Below are positions 1 to 13,199 of a stretch of DNA of 64,000 nt, in pieces. A program made the position numbers and the translations under genes. Every line of letters starts with the position of its first letter. The first letter of the stretch is position 1. The stretch comes from Bradysia coprophila (taxonomy: Eukaryota > Arthropoda > Insecta > Diptera > Sciaridae): contig NC_050735.1 in the NCBI RefSeq assembly GCF_014529535.1, positions 868,001 through 932,000 on the forward strand, in the 5' to 3' direction. The notes beneath the pieces are model-generated. The model saw only the letters and a list, made by a program, of their open reading frames with translations. It searched no databases and had not been told where the DNA came from.

Positions 1-3000
1 TGGGACGTTCGAACGGTGACTCTGACAGCATCAGTTTGAGTAGTTTGAACTGGAATGGAATTTTCTGTTAGCGAGAAACCGAAATGACGGCAAGAGTTTG
101 TCAATGTACCTCATCCGGGAAAGACGAATGGAAATCGGATGGAAAGCGGCTCATTCGTAACGACTTTAACGTTTCGATACGTTCCATTTCCGTGCAAAAT
201 ACTACCAGCAATTCGAAGAATATTAGGCCAAGGGAGTAGATGTCCACTTTGTAGTTGTACTGGCGTCCCTCTATCTGTTCTGGTGACATATACAGGTGTG
301 TTCCAACTTGTTCCGTGTGCTTGACACGCGTTAGAAAACTCCCGTTAAGATCACCGCACGGTGAGTTCGGTATGTCCGACATGTCAGTGACCAGGCCAAA
401 GTCGCCGATCTTAATTTGCCCGTCCAGTGAGAAGAAAATGTTGCTCGGCTGTGGAAGGGAAAAAAATTCGAAATTATGAACGCTCGTTCGGTTGAGACAT
501 TAATCTGTATCACCTTCAGATCCCTATGGATCAATCCTTTCAGATGACAGTATTCGACGCCTTCGACAATTTGTTTGAAAATTGGCACAATCTGCTGCTG
601 CCTCATATCCAGTGAATTCAATCTCAGCCAGTCCTTCAAACTTTGCTTCTTACACAACTGCATCTGAATGTACAGATATACTCGGTTCGGATGTAAAAAC
701 TGTACGCTGCGCCGACTGCTCAGATCCAATGACATTGGACGTCGATGTGTCTTGCGGAAAGGCACCACTTTGTTATTGCTTGTTGCCGAGTCCACCGAAT
801 CGATGGCCTTCGTATTGAAGCTTCCCGCACTTTCTTTGAACAACCCGTTCAGACATTCCTCGTTAACCGAATAAGTTCTCTGCTTTCGGCCGCTAAGCGA
901 TGGACTTCGGAACTCGATTCGGAATGAGTCATCGTTGGTCGACGAATGACCGTTGCAGCCATTGCTAATTGTCGGTTCTTTAAACTCAATTTGAAAGGAA
1001 TCACTACTGTCACTGTCGTCGACTTCGGCAACTCCCGATGAATCGTCAATAGACCTAGTTGCGCTCTTGCTGTTGCTTTTAAACACTGAGTCGGATAATT
1101 TGCTGTTCGTATAATCGCGGAATTGAATGAAGCTGTCGTCATTGTCGGTGGTTACGTTAAACGATGTCTTGCGATTGAAATCATCGAAATTGATGCACTC
1201 GTTCGTGTTCAGATTCGAGATCCACGAGTCGAGTCCTTTGTTTTTCTGATTGATCACTTCGCTGAAAACCTTACTCGTGCTGTCGGCAACGGGGAATGGT
1301 GGCGGTGACAATTCCGATGGTGAATCTATGTCAATGGAATGTGATAGGGCTTCGCGATCCATCCAAATTTTGTCTTCTTTCTCTTGCCATCCCGGTGGCG
1401 GCGTTTCCACCCAGGCTTGGAAGTAGCGCACAATATTGTGATGTTCACAGTGAGCCAGCGTCTTAACTTCTCGCATCACACGGTCCCTGGACTCTTGCCG
1501 ATTCGGCAGCACGATACGTTTGATGGCGTACTTGCAATCGTCCAATTTATTTTTCACTTCGAACACGACACCGAATCCGCCCTTGCCCAAGCATTGTACC
1601 ATGTCAAAGTCGTCCTGGAAGCGCGACACAAAATTGTCATTGTTTGTGGATTCGGATATGCTGCGCCGAGTTAGAATTTCGTCATCCGCTACGTCGGGTG
1701 TGACTGGAACTTTGATTTCAACGTGACGTTCTACGATAACAACTTCCCGTTCGTTGGATAGTCGTCGCGAGAGCATCACGTTGAGTACTAGCGCGGTAGT
1801 CAAGGATATGACGAGGATTTCCTTCCTGGAAAAGAAAGGATTCAGTGTGTTGGTTCAACCCTTCAAGCCGTACGACACCCAATCCAAAATTGTTGTTTAA
1901 ACTTACCACCAGAACCACAACGAAACTATCAACATAGCTGGCGTATCATCATCAACAGGCACCGGTAGTGCATTTGCTTCCTCGTCATCATCTGTTGACT
2001 TCGTCGAATTGCTGTCACAAATCATAGGCCTCTTCGGCTTTACGTGAGAGAATAGATAGTAACCGTTGCCGTTCACATATTCCGATCCCTGTAACACGGA
2101 CAAGGCCGTAACATCCGATTCGTCTTGATCCTCGCTCTGTATCGAACCTTCGATCATCGCAAACTCGGACGATGTTATCGAGAAAGGTTTCCACGGAATT
2201 TTCACCTGCGACTCCAAATATTTTAACTTTTTCATTTCGGCAAATGGTTTCACTTCGTCCGACTCCTGAATGTACAACTGTTTTTCGTACATGGCTACAT
2301 AAACGGCCGGCGCCAATCCGTCCATTGTATTGATACCGAACGGCAAATGGGTGTAGCTGAACAGATCCAATTTCACCAGATCGTCGTGGGAATTTTTCCA
2401 CGCATTCACTATCGGATGACTGAACTTATATTGCCACAGAACAGTGTTCGGTGTGTGCTTGTGAACGGCACAAATAATACCTTCCGGTACAATCACTTTC
2501 AACTCCAAATCCAGCAGCACTTGATCACGTTCACTATACGGTCGATTATGGCAATCGCCCGATTTCAGCAATTCCAATTGATGTGTTCCGACACTGAAAT
2601 TCCAGCGCTCACCGCCACTGATCGGTTCGAAGGCTCGAACGGTTTGTGTATCACGCCGAACGACTATGATATCGTCCAGTTGCGGATCATGCTGTTCGTG
2701 TCCGATTTCGTATGGTCCATTGTATTGATCAATTTCGTTGTCGTAGTCGATTGTGTCTTTGCAACCTTTAATGGAACATTCGTACATAACACGTCCGTTT
2801 CGAGCCGATACACCGTAGGATCTGGTTTCCTTGCCACCTGAAGTTATTTCGAGGTCATTTCGTGTCTGTAGTGATATGAGTGACGGCGGAGCCGTGAATG
2901 GAATTGTTGCTATAATCTTACCGGATATGACAAGATTCGACACTAACTCATCGGGAAATTGAAATGACGATTGTAGCAAATCGTCAGCAGTAATCGGTAA

Positions 3001-3271
3001 CTGCTCGATGTCTTCACCGTCAAATTTGTACAAGTTACCGTTCAACGATGGTATCATGCGAACGGATTGAAAATTCTGTCCCATCTGTCAACAGAAATTG
3101 ACATTAAGGAACGGGTAGAACAACCACACAAAAACGAAAATTCTCACCTCATAATTGTGAATGCTTGATGACAGCATTGGGCCTGGTTTTGTTGGAATCG
3201 ACCATTCCAAAGTGCCGTTGCCCATGTCCAGTGCTGATAATCTTCCATCTAGCGTTGAAACGAATAGAAGC
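1..3271 (-). CDS. PEK: eIF2-alpha kinase PERK/PEK, partial (both ends incomplete)
   Basis: ER-resident kinase of the unfolded-protein response that phosphorylates eIF2-alpha; it has a luminal stress sensor, one membrane span and a cytosolic kinase. Exons read on the minus strand: 3271-3148, 3084-1907, 1825-514, 448-110, 64-1, all joining in frame through GT..AG introns of 45-81 bp. Seen: a luminal beta-propeller-like part ([30 protein letters not shown]), a hydrophobic span built across the 1826-1906 intron ([13 protein letters not shown]), and a kinase with GKGGFG, YAIKRI, HRDLKPSN, DFG and [10 protein letters not shown]. An acidic insert of about 230 residues lies between the N-lobe strands, as is typical of PERK. 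The left edge cuts the gene after [11 protein letters not shown] in the C-lobe. No signal-peptide exon was found upstream of 3271; an acceptor-like CAG precedes it, so the first exon is probably more distant. The family call is firm; the 5' end is open. Confidence 0.93.
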
Positions 3272-4506
3272 CTGAAATTGAATTTTGTTTTTTCTTCATT
3301 GAATTCCGCTGTGGACAGGAAAATCGTTTTTCCGGCCGGAAAAGCCATTCATATAAAAACCTTCAAAGTCGAATATCTCCGAAAATACAGTCCTTTAAAA
3401 AATATCACTTCTGTTCTGGAAAGTATGACTCATTAACGATATTTATTGAAAAAACTTTTTTTGGAGGAGTCGGAATGGAGTCGGTTTTAGGGTTTCCGAA
3501 AAAAGTGTCCCGGAAATTTTATCAACTTTGAAGCCTGGCCCATTCCAATTTATTTTTCATAAAAGTGGTGTCATTCGAAAAAACTTCTGATTTCAGCCGG
3601 TCGGCGATGATCCATGTTCAGAAGCCAGAGATATGGCATGGGAAAGTCGTGTTTATCCTTATAAGGATTTTTTAAGTTTTTTCTTGATCAATAAAAGCTA
3701 AGAAGCTATAGTTTGGGATACTAGTTCCAGTGTTTCTTACACATACATTTCGACCCTGATTCCCCTCTACTTAATTTCTGCGTAAGGATTAAGGAAAGTT
3801 CCATATTGATGTTGTTGACGATTTTCCTTATTTTCCCTATGAAAATTTCAATTTACTTTTACAAAAGCTTTTTCGTGTGACAACGACATAACTATTTTAT
3901 TGGTCCCTTTCCAGGATGAAGTTTTTTTTATGAACTTCTTTGTTCTAGGCTCTAGACATTTTTCACGTTTTTGGCCATTTTTTCGGCTAACATTTGGACT
4001 TCTAACAAGTTTGAAGTCACTAGAGGCCAGTTCCTAAGATTAAGTGGTCCACTGTCTTCACTATCTGAGAACCATATAACTGCAGAAATTCAGGCGATTT
4101 TTCTCAGCTGATGTAGGTTGAAAGTGTTCCTCTCATTCATACGCCTGGGCCATTACGTGGTACAAGTGGGTTCTATACGCTCCATATTTAAGGCGATTCC
4201 ATTCAAAATACCAGCTGTAAACTCAGTAAATGAGTATAGCATAATGCGCAAATGACTTACGGACGAAATGTGTGAAATTATGAATGTTATCACCAATTTC
4301 AATCCCGTCTTGAATTTCTTTAGAAGAACCTGACCGATCTTGAAAAGCACACCTGAAACTAGTTATGGATACATCCGAAAAGGACGTCTGCCATTCAATG
4401 TTGTCAGACAAAGTTATAGGTCGTAAAGTGTTCATTTCTGCAAGTAGAATTTATGCTGTGGTTGAAGACCTGTATTGGCAACACTGTATTGTCCTTTATG
4501 GATGTT

Positions 4507-4923
4507 CACGTTGGGTTTGAACAAAATTTAAATAGAGTCGCGACACCACCTCTGATTTTTTTTCATGTGCTGAGCGACTCGAGTACTGCTCGAATCCGGA
4601 TCCGCCCGGCCGTTTCGGAGAACATATCACCATTCAAAAATGTCGAATTTTCAACTTTACTTGGCTACGTGGCCAGGTTGGCGAGGGAAGCCATTTTAAC
4701 ACGAATTAGCTCAGAACTAGTCCCTCTATCCATTTTGATAACAATCTCTATTCAAATTGACTCGAGGGTTCCGGGCGACCATGCATGCTGGTTCTCCAAA
4801 AGGGCCGGACGGATCCGGAAAATAAATACAGTTTCGTGCAGTACTCGAGTCCCTCAGCCAGAACATGAAAAAAATCAGAGGTGGTGGCGCGACTCTATTT
4901 AAATTTTGTTCAACCCCACTGTG
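4507..4923. mobile_element. Non-autonomous element with ~130-bp inverted termini
   Basis: The two ends are inverted copies: the left arm runs inward from CACGTTGGGTTTGAACAAAA and the right arm, reversed, starts CACAGTGGGGTTGAACAAAA. The match continues through TTTAAATAGAGTCGCG and the CTCGAGTACTGC block, with small indels. No ORF of its own is convincing. A short CAGTG-like end suggests a DNA transposon derivative, but no clean target duplication could be seen, so the superfamily is undecided. Confidence 0.7.
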
Positions 4924-7062
4924 TGTTTTCTTTGACACTGGACAACAATTATTCTAAATTTTTAGTGACAGAAGATGGTTTTGCAATTTCAAATATTTTC
5001 AACGGATTTCAAGGACTGTGTCCGATTTGTAAGGATTTGAACACTGTGGACTTTCCTCAAATTTAAAATTCTTTTCAAAAGATTTCTTTGTCGAAGGATT
5101 TCCAACGACTATCCAACCCACCCGAAAAAACATAAAAATCCTTTGCAAGCTGCAAATTGCAACAAATCGTATCGCGACACAATATCTACGTTTTCGTTTG
5201 TTTCACAACAATTTTCTTGTCTCGTTCAATTACAAGTGCATGCATGATCGCTATTACTTAACACATACCACTTTAAACCACTTTATGCAATATAGAACGC
5301 TGAGATTAGCGAATGAAATTGAACTTTCTATGAACCTTCGTCATTATAAGAGGACTGGCCTTACAGTCATATTACGATTTGCGCTAAATTTATTACATCA
5401 TCCAATCTGTGTAAATTAATATAACAACAGTTTAGCACCACTAAAACGTCGGGAACCGTCACGTATTCCTACTTATTCAAACTGAATGTAATTGAATGAG
5501 CAAAAATGATTCACCAGGTAATTCAACAGGTAATTTAATCAAATTTATTAGTGGTATTGTCGGTATTAGCATTGCAAAACAACGTAAATATCAAAACAAA
5601 AATTGATGCCGCACTATAGCATTATACCATACAACAGATAATTTGTTTACCTAACTTTATATCAAATTTGGTGTAAGAGTTCTGGTTATTATATCAACAA
5701 TTTTTGCATGAACAAAATTTTTATATTATTTCTAGAGTATAACTTATTGATAACCAATGAACAATTGCCTGATCATCTAACAAAAATTGTGACCTTGATG
5801 CACGGCAAAACATTGTTTTTTTCTGATAACGAGAAAAATGTTCATGTTTGAAAACATGATGACTCGTGAGGCAACATGTTTCTACCACCTTCCATTTATG
5901 TAGCTTGATCGTCGCATAATTTCCGATTAAAACGTTATACAAATTTTAATTGTTGGTAATCACCTACGACTGGTGTCCCTTGGATTATTATTGTCGGATC
6001 CACAGTATGGTAATTGTTCATTCTTTCCCGGAACATCTTTTTCACTTTTGACGAACTTACTCAGGAACAGTGAATAAATAAAGAATTTCCATACATTTCG
6101 AGCACTCGTTATGATGTTAAAGTATTTCATTTTTTAGCTAGATATATGAAGCCATTTGTTGAGTATTTCTAACGAAATATTCGATGCAAATAAAGAAGAA
6201 ATTATAAAAAAAAACACTTTAGCACTTAATGTAAAATTCAATTTTCTATGCAGAGTTCCACCGAGACTGTTTTCTGTCAGTTTGAAAGGTTTTCGTTTTT
6301 TCGAGTGTGTCGATAATGAAAACGTCATCATTTTCGAAAAAAAAATCTAGCGTTCAGTGCTGTTAGTTTTTTGTCACCAGAAAAAACTATTTCCAATTTT
6401 AAAAAAAGTGAAGTAGTCAGTATCGATAGTCTTTATAGAGTGTTAAAAGAGCGAAAAAATAGAGAAAAAAGAAAATTAAGCAGGTTTCGATGGTCAAAAT
6501 TTGTATGTTTGATGGAGAACACTCTTTTTGACATTCTCTTTAAACACTCCATAGGTTTCTTCCAAGGTGAAATTATATATCAAACCATCATCCGTAGAGC
6601 CATAACCTCAACACTATAGATTAAGATTGGCTCGTTCGGTATGTGTTTTTTATGTAGTTGGACGCACGGGTTTTCGGTGGGTTTTGAAATTCAGTCTGTC
6701 TATGTTGCCTACATTGGAATGTAAAATATATGTACAAGGTCTTTAATTTGTGGTAGGTGAAGTCCTTTTTCATCAAGCGATCAGCGTAACCTATCAATTA
6801 AAATATCTTCAAATTGTCAATAACGTGTGGCAACAAAAACCAAAACCCAACAGAAACTGGTGGCGACCTACTTGTCAACGGACGATACATAAACAAATTC
6901 CTTAATCTATTGACAATGTAATTGCCAAAATAACAAGTAAAAATAAGTTGTGTTATGGTTCTAGAGAGCGTACAGTAATGTCCGGAGAAGTTCACTCGCT
7001 GTGAAAATTTTGGCAGGTCAACCCATATAATTTAAAGGGGTAAACTTGTCAAAATTCACTGG

Positions 7063-7244
7063 TAAAACCAGAGAAATGATAAGTTGGTACGCCTGTGGCG
7101 AGATAGAAGGAACATTGGAATGACAGTTGGATTTTATGGTAGAGAATTTGAGAGAGTTACATACAAATTCTCTCGCATTCTCTCCCATAGAAGCCAACTG
7201 CCATTCCAATGACAGGCATACCAACTTATCATTTCTATGGGTTA
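7063..7244. repeat. Hairpin (fold-back) element
   Basis: The left arm carries GAAATGATAAGTTGGTACGC and the right arm its reverse complement near 7211-7236. Inner parts (CATTGGAATGACAGTTGG and TAGAGAATTTGAGAGAG) also pair, so the whole stretch folds on itself with a short loop. It looks like a MITE or fold-back element without coding capacity. Confidence 0.7.
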
Positions 7245-8384
7245 AACTTAACGAAGAATTACTATGGATGACATCGGTTCGCGTTCGGACATTTTTTTGG
7301 GCTAAACCGTTACAAGTGCAGAGAACCGTTGTCATGTATTTCCATTGTTTTGTATCTGTGAGGCAAACCAACACATTCATACCATTGTTCTGTCCGTATA
7401 CGAAATTTTGCCTTTTACGGTAGAGACATTTTCCGTTATTGCCATTATACTGTAAAAACAATTTTTCACAGTCCGAAAAGTGACACTTTTGTGAATATTT
7501 CGTCAACAATAGTTTTTTTGGTTATATCTCAATTGATGACGTTTACGTTTTTTTTTACAGTTGAAATAACCTTTCGGAACATGCCTTCCAAAGGGTTGTT
7601 CCAAAGCCATATGAATTGTCAAAAATACTCAAAACTCGGCGGCAAAGTCTATCAAAACTTAACGTCCCAGCTCTAGATGCGTCAACAATTTCGCTTGCAC
7701 TTTGCAGTAGAGAGACATAGAGGTTTACTTGAGTAGAACAGTTAGTCTGCGAGTATAATGCGTTGTCAAGAAAAAATCAACGAAATTTACCTTTAAGTGA
7801 TTGGGACGGCTGCATCTGTTATAAATAACGAATGCTGCAATGATGGGAAAAATTACTACCTTATCTTGTCTCTAGATAAAACATGTTCAAAACAAATAAA
7901 ATGGGCATTTGCTTCATTTTATTTATACTCGTTAAACGAGCTTATATCCAGTATATTTGAATATATTGCGTTTCAATCGCTATCTTTGACAAATCGCCTA
8001 AAAAATAATTCAATTTTAATTCGATATTGGTCCGATTGAAAAACTAATTACTTAACCGGAGACCTGCAAATACACTCGATATGCTGGATATACGCTCGTA
8101 CATCGAGTATAAATCAAATGAAAGAAATACCCCTAAAGTAAGAGATTTGCATCTCTCAAATATACTTTTATCAAATGGCGTGAATTACCATAAGTGCGCT
8201 TCAGGATTCAAATTTTCGATGAATCGATGCATAATAATATATATAATAATATAATATAAATTTCAACGCATTTCAAGCGAGTTGACCAAATGCAATGTTT
8301 CATTTTGAATTTGCAGCGGGCTAACGGTGGAAATATATCCGTTGATTTGCTTGGCGTCTTTGAAATTTTACTTTTTAATTATAG

Positions 8385-8600
8385 CAGAGTAAAATAAGCC
8401 AGGCGGTAGCGCTTGATTTGACTAGGAACTAGGATTTTGCGACTAAAATTAATTCATGTTCTTACAGTGTAGAGGTCCATTAGTCTAGATTTCCACTTAC
8501 GATAAAAGCACTACGTTTTCTCTCTGTTTAGTCTGAGCGCTTTTTTGTAAATGAAAATCAAGCATTATTTTACCGCTTGTGTCTGGTACATTTTACTCTG
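8385..8600. mobile_element. MITE with CAGAGTAAAATAAGCC ends, copy 1
   Basis: The ends are inverted: CAGAGTAAAATAAGCCAG on the left and, reversed, CAGAGTAAAATGTACCAG on the right. A second copy lies at 59999-60119; the two share the inner blocks TTGACTAGGAAC and AAAATTAATTCA. It has no coding capacity. Confidence 0.65.
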
Positions 8601-9122
8601 TCATGTTTCAATAATTAATTCATTTGATATCGAATGATTCAGGGAATTTTCTTCGGATTGGACCAGTTGTTTAAATTGAAAATACAATTTTTCATTCGAC
8701 ATCTGTTAACTCTAATGCCATTACAATTTGACACAGTGAAGTTACATCATCTTTATCTCCCTTATATTGCGTTGCCTTCGGCTCGGGCTACAAACCTTCC
8801 TCTCGGCAAAATAACAATCTCCAAACGTAATGTACTATTCCCATTCCCATAAGAATAATTCAAATTCTTCCTGAATTACACTGTAAAAGTTATAGAAAGT
8901 GAAACGCCGGCAACACTGAAAGTAGTACAAACAAATTGCTGCACATACACACACATCCTAATGTTTTGTTGGTCAATATCAACACGCTTTTTACTCTTTC
9001 ATTCCGAAAGTGTTGATACTGCACAACGTATTTGTTAAAAGCTTATCCGATTGTAGTTATTTGCAAGTAAATCCGGTGTTGATAATCAATTTACTAGTCA
9101 ATTAGTCTATCGCTATAAAATC

Positions 9123-10181
9123 ATGGATTCAAGCGATACAGACACGGAAACATATTCGGCAACGAAATCAAGGTTTGCCATTGACATTGAGGTTATGACT
9201 TGATTGAGCGTGTAATTTGACCGAATAAAATTCATTTAGGCTTGGTTTGTGCGAGGTCTGCAATTATGCAGTGGCCAAATATTGCTGTCCAAAGTGTGAG
9301 GTGAAGACATGTTGCTTAAACTGTCTGAACATACACAAACGGGAGCTAAAGTGTACGGGAATTCGCGATAAAACAAAGTTCATTCCGTTGAAGCAAATGA
9401 CCGACAAGGACTTCATGAGCGACTATTGTTTCCTGGAAGAATGTACTCGTTACGTAGCTGATCGAAAGCGAGACAAAATCAAAACCTTCACATCGTACAA
9501 CAAACGATTGCCGGCCGCCCAATTTAAAATCCGCGAAGCAGCCAAGGAACGCGGAACAAAACTAAAATTTTTGCTACCGAATTTCACCCGCAATGCAGCC
9601 AATACATCTAGCTATGATCGTGGCGAAAACATCATTCACTGGCGCATCGAATGGATCTACCCGAATGCCGAAAATTATCGAATTGTCGAAGAGAAATGTT
9701 CCGAAAATGAGAAGCTGATCGATTTGGCTGAGAAACATTTACGCTCTACGCTGGAGGCGGACAACAAAGCTTTGGTCTACTATCAATCTCAGGGCATCGG
9801 TGGTCTGACGTTTCTGCTGAAGGCGGAAGGTGTGAAAAAGTGCAAGAATCGATTCTACGAACTGGATGTCAGCAAAACATTGAGAGAAAACTTCAATGGG
9901 AAAACACTGGTCGAATATCCTGTGATCTATACCGTCTACTCGAATGTGGCCAGGGAATTGTTCGATGTCATCGATGATGGTGAGTGGCAAAGTATATTTT
10001 GACGTTACATTAGTTTACCAAAGAATCTAGAGATTATGATGTGGTTTTGGCATACACGTCTGAGTCAAGCGAATCAAATTTGAAACTTCACTCGGATTGT
10101 GTGTCCGTTGATATAAGTTTTAAGGAAAATGAAGCAACAAACGGAAATTTGTTAAGACAAAATATTCTGAATTGTATCTAA
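9123..10181 (+). CDS. Box C/D snoRNA protein 1 (BCD1, ZNHIT6-like)
   Basis: Assembly factor for box C/D small nucleolar ribonucleoproteins, acting in the nucleus. Three exons: 9123-9172, 9240-9979, 10024-10181. Introns of 67 and 44 bp are in phase and give a 315-residue protein. The HIT-type zinc finger is near residues 18-55: CEVCNYAVAKYCCPKCEVKTCC, then CLNCLNIH and KRELKC. The downstream BCD1 region includes IHWRIEWIYP and the conserved LVYYQSQGIGGLTFLLKAEG stretch, with EYPVIYTVY near the end. The exon 2 donor is a strong G|GTGAGT. Reading through it would stop after 7 more residues; splicing to 10024 instead opens an acidic, serine-rich tail ending in TAA at 10179-10181. Exon 1 encodes only 16 acidic/Ser-Thr residues, which is usual for the family. 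The N-terminal start is the first ATG in the frame. Confidence 0.85.
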
Positions 10182-10335
10182 TGCAACCGAAGAATTTAGT
10201 TTCATAATTCGATGTTAGTCGAACATTACTGTCCTCCTGACATAATATTATTCATTGGTCTGTCTTGGCTTCTCAGCAAGGCTGTAAACTTTGAAGAAGT
10301 CACGCCACTTTTGAAGATTTTACATATAAAAAAAA

Positions 10336-10719
10336 CCGCCAAAAAACCCTAAAGGGTGAAAATGTGACGCAAGTCCCTGCTTCTACTTACAAAATAACTG
10401 ATATCGCTGACGGTGACGCTTTCTGCGGCGAAACATTTATCAACAAAAACTTGACACAAAAAAATTAAGAAAAAATTGCGTCACAAGTGGTTGAGGAAAC
10501 TAATGTTAGGAAATAGTTAAAACAGGGAAAAATATGTCCTGAAGCATCTGCCACATGTGACGCGATTTTTTCTAAAATTTTCTTTCTTAAATTTTTTGTG
10601 TCAATTTTTTGTTGATAAATTTTTCGCCTCAGAAAGCGTCAACCTCAGTGATGTCAGTTATTTTGTAAGTAGAAGCAGGGACTTGCGTCACACTTTCACC
10701 CTTTAGGGTTTTTTGGCGG
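10336..10719. mobile_element. Fold-back element, GTGACGCA/ATATCGCT type, copy 1
   Basis: Inverted arms of about 120-150 bp start with CCGCCAAAAAACCCTAAAGG and end with its complement. Within each arm come GTGACGCAAGTCCC, AAAATAACTGATATCGCTGA and TGACGCTTTC in that order. The same ordered blocks occur in the fold-back at 49552-50017 and in a half copy at 18505-18584, so this is a family. Confidence 0.75.
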
Positions 10720-10798
10720 ATATCAGTTCTTTTCGAAGTTGATGGGTAAGGGTCACTAGTTTTGTAAGCGACAACAGATCAAATCCATCGAATAATCC

Positions 10799-11235
10799 GT
10801 TGGAAGTTGGGAAGTGCCAGAGGAATCATCTCTCATCCCAAAATTTAGGAACCAACCTCGGAACACCTCACTTGTATCGAAAACAACCCACCCACATCCA
10901 TCGAAAAAACTGATGGAAGTTAGGAAGAGCCAGAGAAATCATCTGTCATCTCAAAATTTACGAGCCAACCTCGGAACACCTCACTTCTATCTAAAATAAC
11001 CCAAATCCATCTAAAAATCAGATGGAAGTTTGGAGGAGGCAGAGAAATCATCTGTCATCCCAAAATTTAGGAACCAACCTTGGAACACCTCACTCATGTC
11101 GAAAATAACCCAAATCCATCGAAAAAACTGATGGAAGTTAGGAAGTACCAGAGGAATATCTCTCATTCCAAAATTTAGGAACCAACCTTGGAACACATCA
11201 CTCATGACGAAAATAACCCAAATCCATCAAAACAC
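10799..11235. repeat. Four tandem ~110-bp repeats
   Basis: The block beginning TGGAAGTTNGGAAG and containing CCAAAATTTAGGAACCAACC, CACCTCACT and AACCCAAATCCATC recurs four times with a period of about 107-112 bp. ORFs crossing it are by-products of the repeats. Confidence 0.8.
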
Positions 11236-11694
11236 TTTTTCCAACATTTACCAATCATAATTCATAATTACTAGCTGAATAAAAAATCTTCCGACACACA
11301 CACACACACAAAACACATTTGTAAAAATGTTTGTAAAACATTTTTGGTAGTGGACTTGCGTCACGCCCGCTTACTAACGTTAGGGCATGATTCACCACAT
11401 CGTCACAGCGACGAGAATCGTCACAGCGACGAGAATCGTCACATGAGGTGCAATTTTGTATGAAATCCGCCATTCTATCTTCAACTGTTGTGTTTCACCT
11501 GCGTATCTGTATCGGCGTGACCTCCCCAAAGTTTATAGCCTTGGTTCTCAGAGCGTAGATTCTCAACTTTAAGAATTCGTAATTTGACAGTTATGGGATT
11601 TTATACGTGCAACTGTCAAGTTACAAATATTATGAAAATACGAGAATCGTCGCACAGGGCGTCTCGTGAATTTAATGATTCGTAACTTGACAGT

Positions 11695-12120
11695 TGTCAC
11701 CTTAAGAGGCAGCGGCCCTTTGCTGAAAAGCATACATTTGGGCGTTTTTTAAATACTGGATTTTAGTTTACTTTTGATTATATTTTACCACCAGAATCCT
11801 TTTTCAAAAATGTACGACCGCAATCCCGACCACGAATGTGGTAGCTTTCAACAGAAAATACATTTGGTTGTAGCAGTTTGACCAGCTCTGAGAACAATGA
11901 GCACTTTATGAAAATTTCGTTAAACTGCTCACTTTTCTCAGAGCTGGTCAAATGGCTACAAGCAAAACTTATTTTGATTTAAAGCTAACACATTCGTGGT
12001 CGAAATTGCGGTCGTACATTTTTGAAAAAGGATTCTGATGAAAAGATATCATTAAAAATGAAATATGAGGCACACAAATGTAGGCTACAATTTTAGCTAA
12101 GTACCGGTGCCTCTTAAAAG
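11695..12120. mobile_element. Nested fold-back element
   Basis: The inner arms (about 11775-11835 and 11990-12052) pair over CAGAATCCTTTTTCAAAAAT, GTACGACCGCAAT and CGACCACGAATGTG. The core pairs over GACCAGCTCTGAGAA. Outer arms pair loosely over CTTAAGAGGC / GCCTCTTAA and GTTGTCACC / GGTGACAAC. Arm motifs resemble the element at 39885-40293. Confidence 0.65.
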
Positions 12121-12419
12121 TTACGAATTGTATGGACCACTGTTAGCATTAAGGTGACAACTGCCAAGTTCGGAAGTCTTAAATTTACGAGAATTGGCGC
12201 CCTGGGTCAAATTAATGAAAATCGAGACCCAGATACATTATTCTGAATAGGTTTCTAACACCATTAAGAAATGATGGCTCGTTTTTGGTCGAATGGAGAA
12301 AAATGTAGAACAGACAGTTTAACCTCAACTTTCAGGTTGACGAAAGTTTTAACGAAAAAATTTACAAAGAAATTTGTTGACGTTTAGGTTATGTTCATCT
12401 CTGTTGTCAAAGTTCGGTT

Positions 12420-12595
12420 TTACAGGTATTTGGAACAAACATATACAGACGAAGCTTTGAGAATCTGTTGCGATCAAATTTGTCATTGTTCTAATGTCAC
12501 ATTTGACGCATAACGACATTGAAACAATGAAAAATTTGATCGAAACAGATTCTCAATGCTTCGTCCGTTTTTAGCATAAAGAACTGTAACATTCG
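12420..12595. repeat. Hairpin element
   Basis: GACGAAGCTTTGAGAATCTG on the left pairs with the complement ending in CAGATTCTCAATGCTTCGTC on the right. The arms enclose paired CATTGTT/AACAATG and GTCACATTTGACGC. The flank TTTACAGGTATTTGGAACAAAC recurs in similar form near 44948-44970, so part of it is dispersed. Confidence 0.6.
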
Positions 12596-13199
12596 ATTAT
12601 CGGTACACTCAACTTAGCGAAACGAAAAATTTAACGAATGATGGTCCTAACCTTTGCATTTTCTTAGTCTGAATTCACAGTCATCGGTTTTCATTTCTAT
12701 TTGCCTCCGTGTACATGCCAGTTGGCATTTCATACTATAGATCATCTTTAAGACACGGAAGTTTTAGACATAGCCTCACTTAAGCTTCGTTAAATGTTTC
12801 GTTCATCCATTCATTTGAATGAGATTTTTTAACGTGGATGGCATTAACCGGACTTGAGCACTATAGAGCACATTGTTTAAAATTACAACTGTCACGTACA
12901 TGGAAGCAGAACGGTATGAAAACGGAGGACTGTGAGGCCACCTTTATTGTTAATGCTCTTCCAGTTCTCACCTTGGTTCTCACCGCCCGTTGTATAGTCG
13001 CAAATTTTCGAATCTTCATCGCCAAATTAAATGTTTTAGTTTTGTTGTGCCCTATTTTGTTGATTCTCATTCTCGTTTCGTATCTTTCTTCAAAGCGAAA
13101 TTTGACATCTGCTCCGACATCTGTAGTTTTGCCTGGGAAAGTTTCTGAGATCCTTGACGAGCGCAGTTTATTTCTTGCAATTGCCCATTGAAACTTTGT

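Larger units (their letters stand above)
3272..9122. other. Spacer between PEK and BCD1 genes
   Basis: No convincing coding exon was seen on either strand. The missing PEK first exon could lie here. It holds a terminal-inverted-repeat element (4507-4923), a hairpin element (7063-7244) and a small MITE (8385-8600). The rest is AT-rich sequence without recognised features. Confidence 0.5.

Noticed and set aside
7018..7509. 163-codon minus-strand frame
   Set aside because: It runs through the hairpin element at 7063-7244 and shows no domain.
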